The notes below the pieces were generated by a model, which ran no database searches, was not told the DNA's origin, and saw nothing but the letters and a program-made list of their open reading frames with translations. A stretch of 64,000 nucleotides of DNA from Roseomonas sp. (GTDB lineage Bacteria > Pseudomonadota > Alphaproteobacteria > Acetobacterales > Acetobacteraceae), in assembly GCA_020249775.1 (NCBI GenBank), contig JADCFA010000009.1, forward strand, positions 202,207 through 266,206, in the 5' to 3' direction. This document shows positions 41,371 through 50,371 of the stretch, in pieces. The stretch's first letter is position 1, and the number at the start of each line of letters is the position of its first letter. A program made the translations under genes and the position numbers.

Positions 41371-42183
41371 TCAGGCTGGCAGCACCACCGGCTGCGGGTC
41401 CAGCCATTGCAGGAACCAGGAAAGGCTGAAATGCAAATGCGGGCCCGTCACGCGCCCGGTCATGCCGATGGCGCCGATCCTTTGGCCCTTGGCGATACCC
41501 TCACCCTCCCGCACTGAGATCTCCGAAAGATGGGCATAGAGCGAATTCACCCCATGGCCGTGATCCAGCATGATCAATTTGCCGAAGAAATGGAACTCAT
41601 CGGCCAGGGTTACCCGCCCGGCCGCGCTGGCCAGTACTGGCGTGCCGATTGGGGCGGCGAAATCCAGCCCGTAATGGGGCTGGCGCGGCTGGCCGTTCAG
41701 GATCCTTTGGCTGCCAAAAACGCCCGAAATCCGCCCAGGGGCGGGGCGGATAAAGCCCTCGGCAAAGCCGGTCAGGTTGGTTTCAATGGCTCGGATCGCC
41801 GCCAGTTTTTCCCTTTCGCGGGCGATGCGGGCCAGGGTTTCGGCATCCGGCGTCACCTGCGCGGGCGGCAGGCCGGAAATGCTCTCGGTTGGCCAGGCTC
41901 GCTTGGCAATGTGCAACACGCGGGTTTCCGCAGCACCAGAGGGGGCCGTGATCACCAGCCGCGCCTGCGCGGCATGGTCGCGCCCAAAGCCAAAGGCGAA
42001 ATCCCCGGCTGGCGAGACCCTGACCGCGCGGCCATCCAAGGTGAGCCTGCTGCCTGAGGTGGCACGGCCCAGCACAAACCCGCCCTGGGTCAGCGCGGCC
42101 TCATTCAAGGAAAGGGCGCGGGCGGGTGCCGCCAGCAGCAAGGCGGGCGCGCCGAAAAGCAGCCGGCGCGGCAGGGGGGGCAT
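41371..42183 (-). CDS. M23 (LytM) family metallopeptidase
   Basis: A 270-aa exported protein. A signal peptide (about 1-24, ending APARA) precedes a beta-rich domain with DGRAVRVSPAGDFAFGFGRD, then the peptidase: ISGVFGSQRILNG, HYGLDFAAP (zinc-binding His and Asp), ASAAGRVTLA, the loop MLDHGHGVNSLYAHL, and GPHLHFSL. All metal ligands are present, so it should cut peptidoglycan cross-links in the periplasm. Its ATG overlaps the xseA stop (TGATG), so it is translated with xseA. Confidence 0.92.
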   Translation of the reverse strand: MPPLPRRLLFGAPALLLAAPARALSLNEAALTQGGFVLGRATSGSRLTLDGRAVRVSPAGDFAFGFGRDHAAQARLVITAPSGAAETRVLHIAKRAWPTESISGLPPAQVTPDAETLARIAREREKLAAIRAIETNLTGFAEGFIRPAPGRISGVFGSQRILNGQPRQPHYGLDFAAPIGTPVLASAAGRVTLADEFHFFGKLIMLDHGHGVNSLYAHLSEISVREGEGIAKGQRIGAIGMTGRVTGPHLHFSLSWFLQWLDPQPVVLPA

Positions 42184-43604
42184 CACAAAAGCCGTCCTTG
42201 GCGTGTGCCATCGGCACTCACCCCCACCTCGCCATCGGCGAAGGTCAGGCGCAAGGGCTGACCGGGGGAAACAGCGCCCGCCGCCATTACGGGTGCGCCC
42301 TTCGCATCGCGCACCAGGGCGAAGCCGCGCGCCAATACCGAAGTATAGGAAGCACTTTCGAGCCGCGCGGAAAGACCCTCCAGCACTGCATGGCGCTGGC
42401 GCAGCATGGCCAGCACCGGGGCGGGGGAAAGCCGCGCCAGCATAGGGGCGGCGCCGAAGCCATCGCGCTTGCGCGCCCAGGCGCTACCAAGCCTCAGACT
42501 CAGCGCTTCTACCGCGGCGCGGCGCGCCAAAATGCCCTCGCGCGGATGGGGGATGCGAATCGCGCCAAGCCGTTGCGCGCGCGCGGACAGGGCAGCCGAA
42601 ACCGCGCGCGGCAGCCTTTCGCCCCAATCATCCAGCCGCTGGCGTGATTGGAGGAGGCGCGCCGGCACATCCGGCAGGCCGCGTTCAGCCCGCAGCAGCC
42701 GAAGCCGCGCGCCATTCACCAGGCCTGACGCCGCCTGCCCCAGCCGCGCGCCGGTTTGCATCAGCGCGGCGGAAAGCTCCGCCCGCGCCGGTACGGCCAA
42801 TTCAGCGGCGGCAGTCGGCGTCGGCGCGCGGCGGTCAGAGGCGTAATCTATCAGCGTGGTATCGGTTTCATGCCCAACCGCGGAAATCAGCGGAATCGTG
42901 CTTTCGGCGGCGGCACGAATGACGATTTCCTCATTGAAGGCCATAAGGTCTTCCAGGCTGCCACCGCCGCGCGCCACAATCAGCACATCGGGGCGCGGCA
43001 CCACGCCACCCACTGGCAGCGCGGAAAAACCCCTGATGGCAGCGGCAATCTGTTCCGCCGCGCCCTGGCCCTGCACCGCGACCGGCCATAACAGGATATG
43101 GCGCGGAAAGCGCCGCGCGATGGTGGTGCGAATATCCTGAATGACGGCGCCTTTTTCGCTGGTGATTACGCCAATCACGCGCGGCAATAGCGGCAAGGGG
43201 CGCTTGCGGCCCTCATCAAACAGCCCTTCTTCCAAAAGGCGTTTGCGTAGCGCTTCGATGCGCGCCAGCAAGGCGCCTTCGCCGGCATATTCCAGCCTTT
43301 CAATCACAAGCTGGTATTTTGACCGATCCGCATAGGTGGAAATCCGCCCTGTCGCGATCATCTCCACGCCGTTTTCCGGCATGGTGCCGATATTCCGCAC
43401 CGAGCCCTTCCAGATGACAGCTTCGATCTTGGCGTCCTGATCCTTGAGCGAGAGGTAGATATGCCCGGAAGGATAGCGCTTCATTTCGGTGATTTCACCG
43501 CGCAGGCGCAGCCGCCCGAAAGCGCCTTCCAGCGTGCGGCGAATGGCGCCGGCAAGATCGGCAACGCCATATTCGGGAATGTTATTCGGCCGGGATTCGT
43601 CCAT
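42183..43604 (-). CDS. xseA: Exodeoxyribonuclease VII large subunit
   Basis: A 473-aa nuclease subunit. The N-terminal OB fold has LRGEITEMKRYPSGHIYLSLKD (residues 34-55), the catalytic part has VIGVITSEKGAVIQDIRTT, RPDVLIVARGGGSLEDLMAFNEE and SAVGHETDTTLIDY with ADRRAPTPTAAAE-like sequence, all hallmark XseA segments. The C-terminus is a long helical coiled coil. It works with the small subunit XseB, not seen here, on single-stranded DNA. Convergent or divergent partners: none; it heads a minus-strand run. Confidence 0.96.
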   Translation of the reverse strand: MDESRPNNIPEYGVADLAGAIRRTLEGAFGRLRLRGEITEMKRYPSGHIYLSLKDQDAKIEAVIWKGSVRNIGTMPENGVEMIATGRISTYADRSKYQLVIERLEYAGEGALLARIEALRKRLLEEGLFDEGRKRPLPLLPRVIGVITSEKGAVIQDIRTTIARRFPRHILLWPVAVQGQGAAEQIAAAIRGFSALPVGGVVPRPDVLIVARGGGSLEDLMAFNEEIVIRAAAESTIPLISAVGHETDTTLIDYASDRRAPTPTAAAELAVPARAELSAALMQTGARLGQAASGLVNGARLRLLRAERGLPDVPARLLQSRQRLDDWGERLPRAVSAALSARAQRLGAIRIPHPREGILARRAAVEALSLRLGSAWARKRDGFGAAPMLARLSPAPVLAMLRQRHAVLEGLSARLESASYTSVLARGFALVRDAKGAPVMAAGAVSPGQPLRLTFADGEVGVSADGTRQGRLL

Positions 43605-43664
43605 CGGCCAAGCCTAGCCGGGATCGGGGGGCGATGAAATCAGCCCCCAGACACGAAAGGCGGG

Positions 43665-44126
43665 TTATTCCCCCGCCACACCACTCCGCGCCACGGCTTG
43701 GGCCTGGGCGGCCAGGGCGCGGGCCATTTGGCTCAGTGCTTCCTGGTGCTTGTCATTGTCAATCAGTGCGAAATTGCGCGCAAGTTCCAGGCACATGCGC
43801 TGGCGCTGCGACATGGAAGGATCAACGGTTTCGGATTTCAGCCCTTCAAAGAACCAGGCAATCGGCACGCCGAGCACCTGGGCAATGCCGTAAAGCCGGC
43901 CGGCGGAAATACGATTCAGCCCGCGTTCATATTTATGCGCCTGCTGATAGGTAACGCCGATCATCTTCGCCAGTTGCTGCTGCGACAGGCCGAGCATGGT
44001 GCGCCTTTCGCGAATGCGCGCGCCAACATGCTTATCGGCGGCATTGGCCCTTTGGGTGGAAACCACCTCGGCGATTCCGCCTTCCGCCTGGCGGAAGGGT
44101 TCTGCAATTTCGACGATGCTGTCCAT
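43665..44126 (-). CDS. XRE-family helix-turn-helix regulator
   Basis: A 153-aa DNA-binding protein. The HTH_3 domain spans about residues 35-90: IRERRTMLGLSQQQLAKMIG, VTYQQAHKYERGLNRISAGR and IAQVLGVPIAWFFEGL. The C-terminal third is helical. Family members of this length in alphaproteobacteria control cell-cycle, stress or symbiosis genes; the target here is unknown. A GAGGA Shine-Dalgarno lies 9 nt before the ATG, but that site is buried in a stem-loop (44136-44168). Confidence 0.88.
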   Translation of the reverse strand: MDSIVEIAEPFRQAEGGIAEVVSTQRANAADKHVGARIRERRTMLGLSQQQLAKMIGVTYQQAHKYERGLNRISAGRLYGIAQVLGVPIAWFFEGLKSETVDPSMSQRQRMCLELARNFALIDNDKHQEALSQMARALAAQAQAVARSGVAGE

Positions 44127-44135
44127 CAACCCGAT

Positions 44136-44168
44136 TCCTCAGCGGGGCATCATGCCCCTCACTGAGGA
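44136..44168 (-). promoter_or_regulatory. Stem-loop sequestering the XRE gene's ribosome-binding site
   Basis: Two nested inverted repeats: an outer 7-bp pair (TCCTCAG / CTGAGGA) and an inner 7-bp pair (GGGGCAT / ATGCCCC, one-nt centre). On the minus-strand transcript the CTGAGGA arm is the Shine-Dalgarno of the XRE gene. Folding would hide it from ribosomes. As DNA, the same palindrome could serve as an operator for the regulator itself. Confidence 0.55.
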
Positions 44169-44228
44169 CGGATTATGCGTGGCATTGGTGATCAAGCGGT
44201 GAACAAGTAGCTCAAAAATTCAACGCAG

Positions 44229-44825
44229 TCAGGCTTTGGCGCGTGATTTTAGCGACGCCAATTCGCTGCGCAGTGATTCAATTTCTTTTTTTAACGCCTC
44301 GGTTTCATCGCCAGGGGCGTTTTCCTCGCGTCGCGCGAAAGGTGTAAATAGGCTCATCGCGCGTTCCATCATGGCGATATTCTGCTTGCCCATTTCCTGC
44401 AGGTCAGGCACGGCACCCGGAAAGGGCATGAAGCCGCCCATGGTCTTGCTTAGCGTATCGCGCATCTGTTCCTGTTGCTGCGAGAAGGACGCCATGGCCG
44501 CTTCCAAATACCGCGGCACGAGCGATTGCAGATTATCGCCATAAAGCCCGATCAATTGCCTCAGCACGGTGGTGGGCAGCAGGTTTTGCCCCTTGCCTTC
44601 CTGTTCCACGATGATCTGGGTCAGCACGCTTCGCGTGATGTCCTCACCCGTTTTGGCGTCATAGACCACGAAATCCCGCCCATCCCGGACCATGGCGGCC
44701 AGATCATCCAAAGTGACATAGGATGAGGTTTCAGTGTTGTAGAGCCGCCGATTCGCGTATTTCTTGACAACAATCGGGGGCAGCGCCTTCTGCTCACCGG
44801 CTTGGGGGGATGGACGACCCGACAT
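44229..44825 (-). CDS. phaR: Polyhydroxyalkanoate synthesis repressor PhaR
   Basis: A 198-aa regulator. The N-terminal DNA-binding domain has IVVKKYANRRLYNTETSSYV (residues 18-37) and LDDLAAMVRDGRDFVVYDAKTGEDITRSVL (positions 38-67), the PHB_acc_N signature, then LTQIIVEQEG. The C-terminal region is a Gln-rich helical and coiled-coil tail. PhaR binds PHB granules and DNA, derepressing phasin and PHA genes when polymer forms. It faces the PhaC-like gene divergently. ATG at 44825 with AAGG just upstream. Confidence 0.94.
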   Translation of the reverse strand: MSGRPSPQAGEQKALPPIVVKKYANRRLYNTETSSYVTLDDLAAMVRDGRDFVVYDAKTGEDITRSVLTQIIVEQEGKGQNLLPTTVLRQLIGLYGDNLQSLVPRYLEAAMASFSQQQEQMRDTLSKTMGGFMPFPGAVPDLQEMGKQNIAMMERAMSLFTPFARREENAPGDETEALKKEIESLRSELASLKSRAKA

Positions 44826-44876
44826 GCTACCTTGCCTCAGCCTATTTCGTTCTATGCGGAGCCTAGCATGGTTCAT

Positions 44877-44902
44877 GCCGCAAGGCGAAAGCCTGTTGCG
44901 GC
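44877..44902. promoter_or_regulatory. Inverted repeat in phaR-phaC divergent region
   Basis: GCCGCAA (44877-44883) and TTGCGGC (44896-44902) form a perfect 7-bp inverted repeat around a 12-nt core that can itself pair (GGC GAAA GCC). It lies between the two start codons and is a candidate binding site for PhaR or a transcript hairpin. Confidence 0.4.
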
Positions 44903-44962
44903 GCAAAAACACGCCTTCGGGGTCTTATCCGGCGGGGTCTGTTGCCGCTATACACCTGCCCC

Positions 44963-46382
44963 ATGGCTCAGCCCGAGGATCTCGAAAAGCTTGCGGAAGA
45001 CTGGATCGCGCTTTGGCAGAGCGAGATAGCCGGGCTCGCCGCCGATCCGGAATTGGCGGAAAAATGGGCAGCTTTTGCCGCGCTTGGGGCAGCCTGGTTC
45101 CGCGCCGCGGCGCAATTCTCCAAGCCCTTCACGCCAGCGGCCCCGCCGCATGACAGCGCCGTTCCGCCGCCGCGGCCCGCGCCCGCTGCCGCTCCATCTG
45201 GGGCTGGCGGGGATCCGGGCCATGGTGGCAGCGGGGGCGCTGCCCGGGATGCCATGGCCGAGCGGATCGCCACCCTGGAACGCCGCCTGGCCGATCTCGA
45301 AGGCGGGGCAGGCGGAGGCAGCGCGCATCAGCGCCGCCCTCGCCAGCGCCGGCCACGCGCCTGAGGCGTTTCGCGGCGCGGTTCTGAATCGGCTGCTGCG
45401 GGCGGATCGTGCCCTGGTGGCGGGGCTGGCGGCCTATCGGCGCCATCCTTTTGAACGTAAGGCCCCGCCAGTGCCGGCGATTTGGGCCGAGGAAGACAGC
45501 AAATTGCTGGATTATGGCGGGCAGGGGCCATGCGTGGTCTTTGTGCCTTCCCTGGTGAACCGTGCCTATGTGCTTGATCTCATTCCCGAAGCGTCGCTGC
45601 TGCGCTGGCTGCCGGGGCAGGGGTTTCGCACCCTGCTGTTGGATTGGGGCTGGCCGGGAGAGGCTGAGCGCCACTTCACCCTGACCGATTACATTGCCGG
45701 GCGGCTGGAACGGGCGCTGATGGCGGCCCCTGGCCCGGTGATCCTGGCCGGCTATTGCATGGGGGGCTTGCTTGGCCTCGCACTCGCTTTGCGTCGGCCG
45801 GATTTGGTGCGCGGCCTGGCGCTGCTGGCGACCCCTTGGGATTTCCACGCGGGGCCGGATGGCGAGGCACGCGCTCGCGCCGCGGCTGCTGCCCTGCCGG
45901 GGCTGGAAGCGCTGATGGCGCCCACCGGCGCGCTGCCGGTGGATGTGTTGCAAACCCTGTTTGCCAGCCTTGACCCCTTTGGCGTTGCCGAGAAATTCCG
46001 TGGCTTTGGCCGGCTTGACCTGGCATCGCCCGCCGCGCGGCGCTTCGTCGCGCTGGAGGATTGGCTGAATGATGGCGTGCCGCTGGCCGCCCCGGTGGCG
46101 CGGCAATGCATTGGAGGCTGGTATGGCCGCAATGAACCCGCAAGCCTTGCCTGGCGTGTTGCAGGGCAGGTGGTGGACCCGGCCCTTTGGCAGGGCCCGG
46201 CCTTCGCCGCCATTCCGCATCGGGACCGCATTGTGCCGCCTGCGTCTGCCCTGGCGCTGACCGAGCGCTTGCGTCAGGTCAAACTGCATATGGCGCCGGC
46301 GGGGCATATTGGCATGGTCGCCGGCATTGCGGCCGAAACCGCGCTGTGGCAGCCCTTGCGCGACTGGTTGCGCGCTTTGTGA
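44963..46382 (+). CDS. PHA synthase-like alpha/beta hydrolase, split by an apparent frameshift
   Basis: Two overlapping frames together make one protein of about 472 aa. The first (44963-45364) starts MAQPEDLEKLAEDWIALWQS and has a coiled MAERIATLERRLADLE segment. The second continues in the +1 frame with AEAARISAALASAGHAPEAF and the PhaC-like hydrolase domain: YRRHPFERKAPPVP, KLLDYGGQGPCVVFVPSLVN, the nucleophile elbow GYCMGGLLG with catalytic Cys, and a C-terminal GHIGM His. Dropping one G from the GGGG run at 45305-45308 joins them exactly. PhaC-type enzymes polymerise hydroxyacyl-CoA to PHA; the neighbours phaR and a thiolase fit. If the shift is real, the downstream part might start at ATG 45222. 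Confidence 0.7.
45305..45308 (+). other. Apparent frameshift site (GGGG run)
   Basis: With four G the N-terminal frame runs on to a stop at 45364 through Arg-rich non-protein-like sequence. With three G it reads LADLEGGQAEAARISAALAS and enters the hydrolase frame. Total length from 44963 to 46382 minus one base is divisible by three. Confidence 0.55.
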
Positions 46383-46427
46383 TAGAAAAACCGCAATGGC
46401 CCATTCTTGAGGAAGGATATCCCCCCA

Positions 46428-47600
46428 ATGACTGAAATCGTCATCGCTTCTGCCGCCCGCACGCCGGTTGGCGCCTTCAACGGGGCTTTCGCCTCTCTGC
46501 CCGCGCATGCGCTGGGCACGGTTGCCATCAAGGCCGCCATGGAACGCGCGCGCATTGAAGGGGCCGAGGTGGATGAGGTGATTCTGGGCCAGATCCTGGC
46601 CGCCGGTGCGGGGCAGAACCCGGCGCGTCAGGCTTCCGTGAATGCCGGCATTCCGGTGGAACATACGGCCTTTGGCATCAATCAGCTTTGCGGTTCAGGC
46701 CTGCGCGCGGTTGCCTTGGCGGCGCAGCAGATCGCAACCGGCGATGCGCGCATTGTCGTGGCGGGCGGTCAGGAAAGCATGACCCAGGCGCCGCATGCGC
46801 AGCAGCTGCGTGCCGGGCAGAAGATGGGTGATCTTTCCCTGATGGATACCATGCTGCGCGATGGGCTGCTGGATGCCTTTCATGGCTATCACATGGGCAA
46901 TACGGCGGAAAATGTCGCCCGCGCCTTCCAGATCACGCGCGATGAACAGGATCAATTTGCCTATCATTCGCAGCGCAAGGCGGGTGAGGCGATGGCGGCC
47001 GGCCGTTTCGCCGATGAAATCACGCCCGTCACGGTGAAGGGCCGCAAGGGCGATGTGGTTGTTTCCAGCGATGAATACCCGAAGCCGGAGACAACAATGG
47101 AAATCCTGGGCAAGCTCCGCCCGGCCTTTGCCAAGGATGGGTCGGTCACTGCCGGCAATGCTTCCGGCATCAATGATGGCGCGGCGGCGGTGGTGGTGAT
47201 GACCGCGGCGGAAGCCGCCAAGCGCGGTATCACGCCGCTGGCGCGCATCGTGTCCTGGGCAACGGCGGGTGTTGATCCTTCCATCATGGGCACGGGCCCC
47301 ATCCCGGCATCGCGCAAGGCCTTGGCCAAGGCTGGCTGGAAGATTGATGATCTTGACCTGATCGAAGCGAATGAGGCTTTCGCCGCGCAGGCTATCGCCG
47401 TGAACAAGGATCTTGGCTGGGATACCAGCAAGGTGAATGTGAATGGCGGCGCGATTGCCATTGGCCACCCGATTGGCGCTTCCGGTGCGCGCGTGCTGAC
47501 CACCCTGTTGTTTGAGATGCAAAAGCGCGGTGCCAAGAAGGCGCTGGCGACGCTTTGCATTGGCGGCGGCATGGGTGTGGCCATGTGCCTGGAGCGCTGA
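46428..47600 (+). CDS. phaA: Acetyl-CoA C-acetyltransferase (thiolase)
   Basis: A 390-aa biosynthetic-type thiolase that condenses two acetyl-CoA to acetoacetyl-CoA, the first step to PHB, or works in reverse in degradation. The nucleophilic Cys is in [14 protein letters not shown], the His in [12 protein letters not shown] and the second Cys in [18 protein letters not shown] and [13 protein letters not shown] are also present. Shine-Dalgarno AGGAAGGA precedes ATG 46428. Located 45 nt after the PhaC-like gene, on the same strand, it fits phaA; atoB is the alternative name. No phaB is adjacent. Confidence 0.94.
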   Translation: MTEIVIASAARTPVGAFNGAFASLPAHALGTVAIKAAMERARIEGAEVDEVILGQILAAGAGQNPARQASVNAGIPVEHTAFGINQLCGSGLRAVALAAQQIATGDARIVVAGGQESMTQAPHAQQLRAGQKMGDLSLMDTMLRDGLLDAFHGYHMGNTAENVARAFQITRDEQDQFAYHSQRKAGEAMAAGRFADEITPVTVKGRKGDVVVSSDEYPKPETTMEILGKLRPAFAKDGSVTAGNASGINDGAAAVVVMTAAEAAKRGITPLARIVSWATAGVDPSIMGTGPIPASRKALAKAGWKIDDLDLIEANEAFAAQAIAVNKDLGWDTSKVNVNGGAIAIGHPIGASGARVLTTLLFEMQKRGAKKALATLCIGGGMGVAMCLER

Positions 47601-47604
47601 GACC

Positions 47605-47708
47605 TAGAGCAGATCACGTTCAGATGGAATCATCTGAACGTGTGAAGATGCTCGAAAAACAACAATTTAGAGCGGGTTGCGTGAACCCATGTGAACGCAA
47701 CTTGCTCT
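47605..47708. repeat. Palindromic repeat unit, copy 2
   Basis: Begins TAGAGCAGATCACG five nt after the thiolase stop. It has the same perfect 12-bp hairpin as copy 1 (47615-47642) and a second inverted repeat, GTTGCGT / ACGCAAC, before the closing TTGCTCT. Confidence 0.9.
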
Positions 47709-47815
47709 AGAGCAGATCACGTTCAGATGGAATCATCTGAACGTATGAAGATGCTCGAAAAACAACGGCGTAGAGCGTGTTGCGTGAACCCACGTGAACG
47801 CAACATGCTGTAGCT
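47709..47815. repeat. Palindromic repeat unit, copy 3 (tandem)
   Basis: Directly abuts copy 2 in the same orientation. The hairpin is the same except for one changed base at its right end (47718-47745), and the GTTGCGT / ACGCAAC arm is conserved while the loop differs by one base. Confidence 0.9.
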
Positions 47816-47981
47816 CCTCGTGGTCTGATCGCTGCCGCCGGTTTCCGGCAGCAGCATGATTTACCACCCCAAACATGTAGCTGGTGATGCGCGGTAAAAT
47901 TCCGCGGGCGGGAAAAACCAGCAGCATTCGCGCCACGAGAGCATTTTCGAGCCGAGTGACTCCGCTTGGCTCGAAAATCCT
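47816..47981. repeat. Further hairpins between thiolase and MscS genes
   Basis: After the tandem repeats come a GCTGCCG / CGGCAGC hairpin near 47831-47855 and a 13-bp hairpin with a single G-T pair, TTTTCGAGCCGAG / CTTGGCTCGAAAA (47944-47977). The latter resembles the block C hairpin at 5619-5638 and ends just before the stop of the minus-strand channel gene. No gene is seen in the 381 nt between the two coding regions. Confidence 0.6.
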
Positions 47982-50282
47982 CTACCTTGCGATTGCCGGC
48001 GGCTCGGGAGCATTGCCGCCCGTTTGCGCCGGGTGCTTTTCTTCCAGCACCAGCTTCTGATGCGGATAGGGAATCTCAATCCCAAGCTCATCAAAGCGCC
48101 GCTTGATGCGCCGGTTCATCTCCCGCGCGACAGCCCAGCGCTGCGATGGTTCCGTCTTCAGCCGCACGCGCATCACCACGCCAGATTCGCCAAGCCTATC
48201 CACGCCCATGACATCCAGATCATCGCGGATCACTGGCCGCCAACGCGGGTCTTCGCGCATTTCGCCGGCGATCTGGCGCAGGGTTTCTGCAACCTTATCC
48301 GTATCCTCGCGATAATCCACATTCACATCAATCACGGCAAAGGCGAAGTCGCGCGTTTGGTTGGTTACGCTGGTGACAGCGCTGAAGGGGATGATGTGCA
48401 GGCTGCCATCCACGGCCCGCAGCTTGATGGATCGGATGGAAAGATGTTCCACCACGCCATTCAGCCCGCCCAATTGCACCACATCACCAACCGCGACCGC
48501 ATCTTCAAACAGCAGGAAAATTCCAGTGATGACATCCTGCACCAAGCGCTGGCTGCCAAAGCCAACCGCAATACCGACAACCCCGGCACCGGCAATCAAG
48601 GGGGCGACATTCACGCCGATTTCTGTCAGGATGGAGAGCACAACAAAGATCAGGATAATCGCCAAAAGCGCTGTCCGCAGCATGGGCAGAAGGGTGCGCA
48701 CCCGCGCACCTTGTGCAGCCTTCGCATCGCGTGACAGCCGTTCCAAATGGCGCTGGATCGCTGCGTTGATGCCTTCCCAGATCACCAGCGCCAAGGTGAT
48801 GGTGAGCGTAATGGAAATGATGGAAGAAATCAGCCGACTGCCAAGCTTGCCATGGCCAAACCAGCTAAAGGCCTCAATGCCCCAGCTTTCCAGCAGGAAC
48901 AGCAGCGCGATACCCCCGATGAAAAGGCTGGCACTGCCTTTCAGCACCGGCAGGTAGCGATTGGCCCGCGCTTCCAGCCCCGGATAACGCGAAGAAAGTT
49001 CCGGCGTGATTCTGAAGGCGCGGGCGATGACCCGGCGCAGCGCCAAATCCGCAAGCTTGGCAAAGGTCAGGATCAGTATGGTACTGACCGAAACACGCGT
49101 CAGGCGCCAAAAGCCCTGATGAATTTCCAGCGCCCAGACACCCCAATGCGCAATCAACCAGGCAATGGCCACCAAATGCCAGATATCCGCAACGCGATCC
49201 CGTAACCCCCGCAAGAACGCCCGTGAACGCGTGGGCTCATCACCCTCGGCCAGTTCAGGCGCGCGCAACAAATCCGAAACCGCCTGCCGGTTCTGCAGGA
49301 TGATAATCACCAGGAATAACGTAACCAAAAGCAGCGCGATGCGCAGGGTGGAATCATAGGCTGACCAGGGCAGGCCAAATTGCAGCCCCGCTTCGGCGGC
49401 GGCATAGCTGGTGACCAGCACAACCACAATGCGCCTGAGCCAAACGGTCGCATAAGCCGCGGTTTCATCCGTGACCGGCAGTAGCCGTAAATGTGTCGAA
49501 GCGGGGGAAAGCAGCATCCGCGCTGCCGCCATGATGATGCAGGAAGCGATATAGGCGTTGTTTGCCGTCAGCATCACAAGCTGCGTGCTTGGCAGCGGAT
49601 GCACTGCGCTAATCAGCCCGTAGGAAACAAGGGCAAAGGCCGCAATGGGCACAAGATCAAGCCCAAGCCGCCCCAGCACCAGCGGCACGCGCTTCAACCT
49701 TGTCCAGCCCGCAGCCTCGGCCGGCGCATGGGCATCCAACTGATCACGGAAACGGCGCAGGAAATGCGCGGCGACCCATTCGGCCACAAGGCCGAGCCCA
49801 AGCACCAGAATGACCTTCCAGGAAGCATCCAGCACGCGGCTTTGCGTGATGGGGTCCCGCACGATCGAACTGAGCCAACTCAGCACCGCCGGCAGATCGG
49901 CAATGGTGCGCACAGCGGCGACAAGCTGATCCGAAGCCCCCGCCAGGCGTTGCGATGCCCCCTGCAATAATTGCGCGCCGAGCGTATTCGGCGCGAGCAG
50001 CGCCGGTTCCGTACTGGCCGGTGCAGCGGGCGCGGCACCTTCCGCTTCTGATGCGGCAGCGCGGAGCGCGCGGATCAATTCGGCCCGGCGCGCGTCATCC
50101 TGCAAAATCTTGAGCAGCGCTTCCACTTCTGGCGAGGCAGCGCCGCTTCTGGGCATTGCCTCTGCGGCGGGCGCCTGCGGAATGGGGTTGCCCGGTTCCG
50201 GCTGGGCGTGCAGCGGGGAAGCCAGCAGGAGAAGGCCAAAAACCAGCGCAATGAATCGGCGGAAATCCAGGAAAAGGCTCAT
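47982..50282 (-). CDS. Large MscS-family mechanosensitive channel
   Basis: A 766-aa protein. A signal peptide (about 1-26, ending PLHAQ) and a periplasmic helical domain (to about 150) precede about ten transmembrane segments. The C-terminal MscS core shows the pore helix APLIAGAGVVGIAVGFGSQR, then DVITGIFLLFEDAVAVGDVV and HLSIRSIKLRAVDGSLHIIPF, with the cytoplasmic domain to the end. It resembles the MscK/YnaI/DUF3772 class of enlarged channels that release solutes on hypo-osmotic shock. ATG at 50282 fits the signal peptide. It is convergent with the thiolase gene across the repeats. Confidence 0.9.
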   Translation of the reverse strand: MSLFLDFRRFIALVFGLLLLASPLHAQPEPGNPIPQAPAAEAMPRSGAASPEVEALLKILQDDARRAELIRALRAAASEAEGAAPAAPASTEPALLAPNTLGAQLLQGASQRLAGASDQLVAAVRTIADLPAVLSWLSSIVRDPITQSRVLDASWKVILVLGLGLVAEWVAAHFLRRFRDQLDAHAPAEAAGWTRLKRVPLVLGRLGLDLVPIAAFALVSYGLISAVHPLPSTQLVMLTANNAYIASCIIMAAARMLLSPASTHLRLLPVTDETAAYATVWLRRIVVVLVTSYAAAEAGLQFGLPWSAYDSTLRIALLLVTLFLVIIILQNRQAVSDLLRAPELAEGDEPTRSRAFLRGLRDRVADIWHLVAIAWLIAHWGVWALEIHQGFWRLTRVSVSTILILTFAKLADLALRRVIARAFRITPELSSRYPGLEARANRYLPVLKGSASLFIGGIALLFLLESWGIEAFSWFGHGKLGSRLISSIISITLTITLALVIWEGINAAIQRHLERLSRDAKAAQGARVRTLLPMLRTALLAIILIFVVLSILTEIGVNVAPLIAGAGVVGIAVGFGSQRLVQDVITGIFLLFEDAVAVGDVVQLGGLNGVVEHLSIRSIKLRAVDGSLHIIPFSAVTSVTNQTRDFAFAVIDVNVDYREDTDKVAETLRQIAGEMREDPRWRPVIRDDLDVMGVDRLGESGVVMRVRLKTEPSQRWAVAREMNRRIKRRFDELGIEIPYPHQKLVLEEKHPAQTGGNAPEPPAIAR

Positions 50283-50371
50283 GCCCCGCTTCCGAGCCCA
50301 TTGCCGGGCGTGGGTCAAGTCTTCTCCGCGAGCCAATTGCCCCCGGCAAGCGGCGCCGTTACACCGCCCGC

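Noticed and set aside
45129..46664. 511-codon minus-strand open frame opposite the PhaC-like gene
   Set aside because: Composition is low-complexity and the plus strand has the GYCMGG elbow and thiolase start; rejected as a shadow.
47605..47815. CRISPR array
   Set aside because: The two tandem units are about 104 nt each with internal hairpins and no unique spacers of constant length; no cas genes are present.
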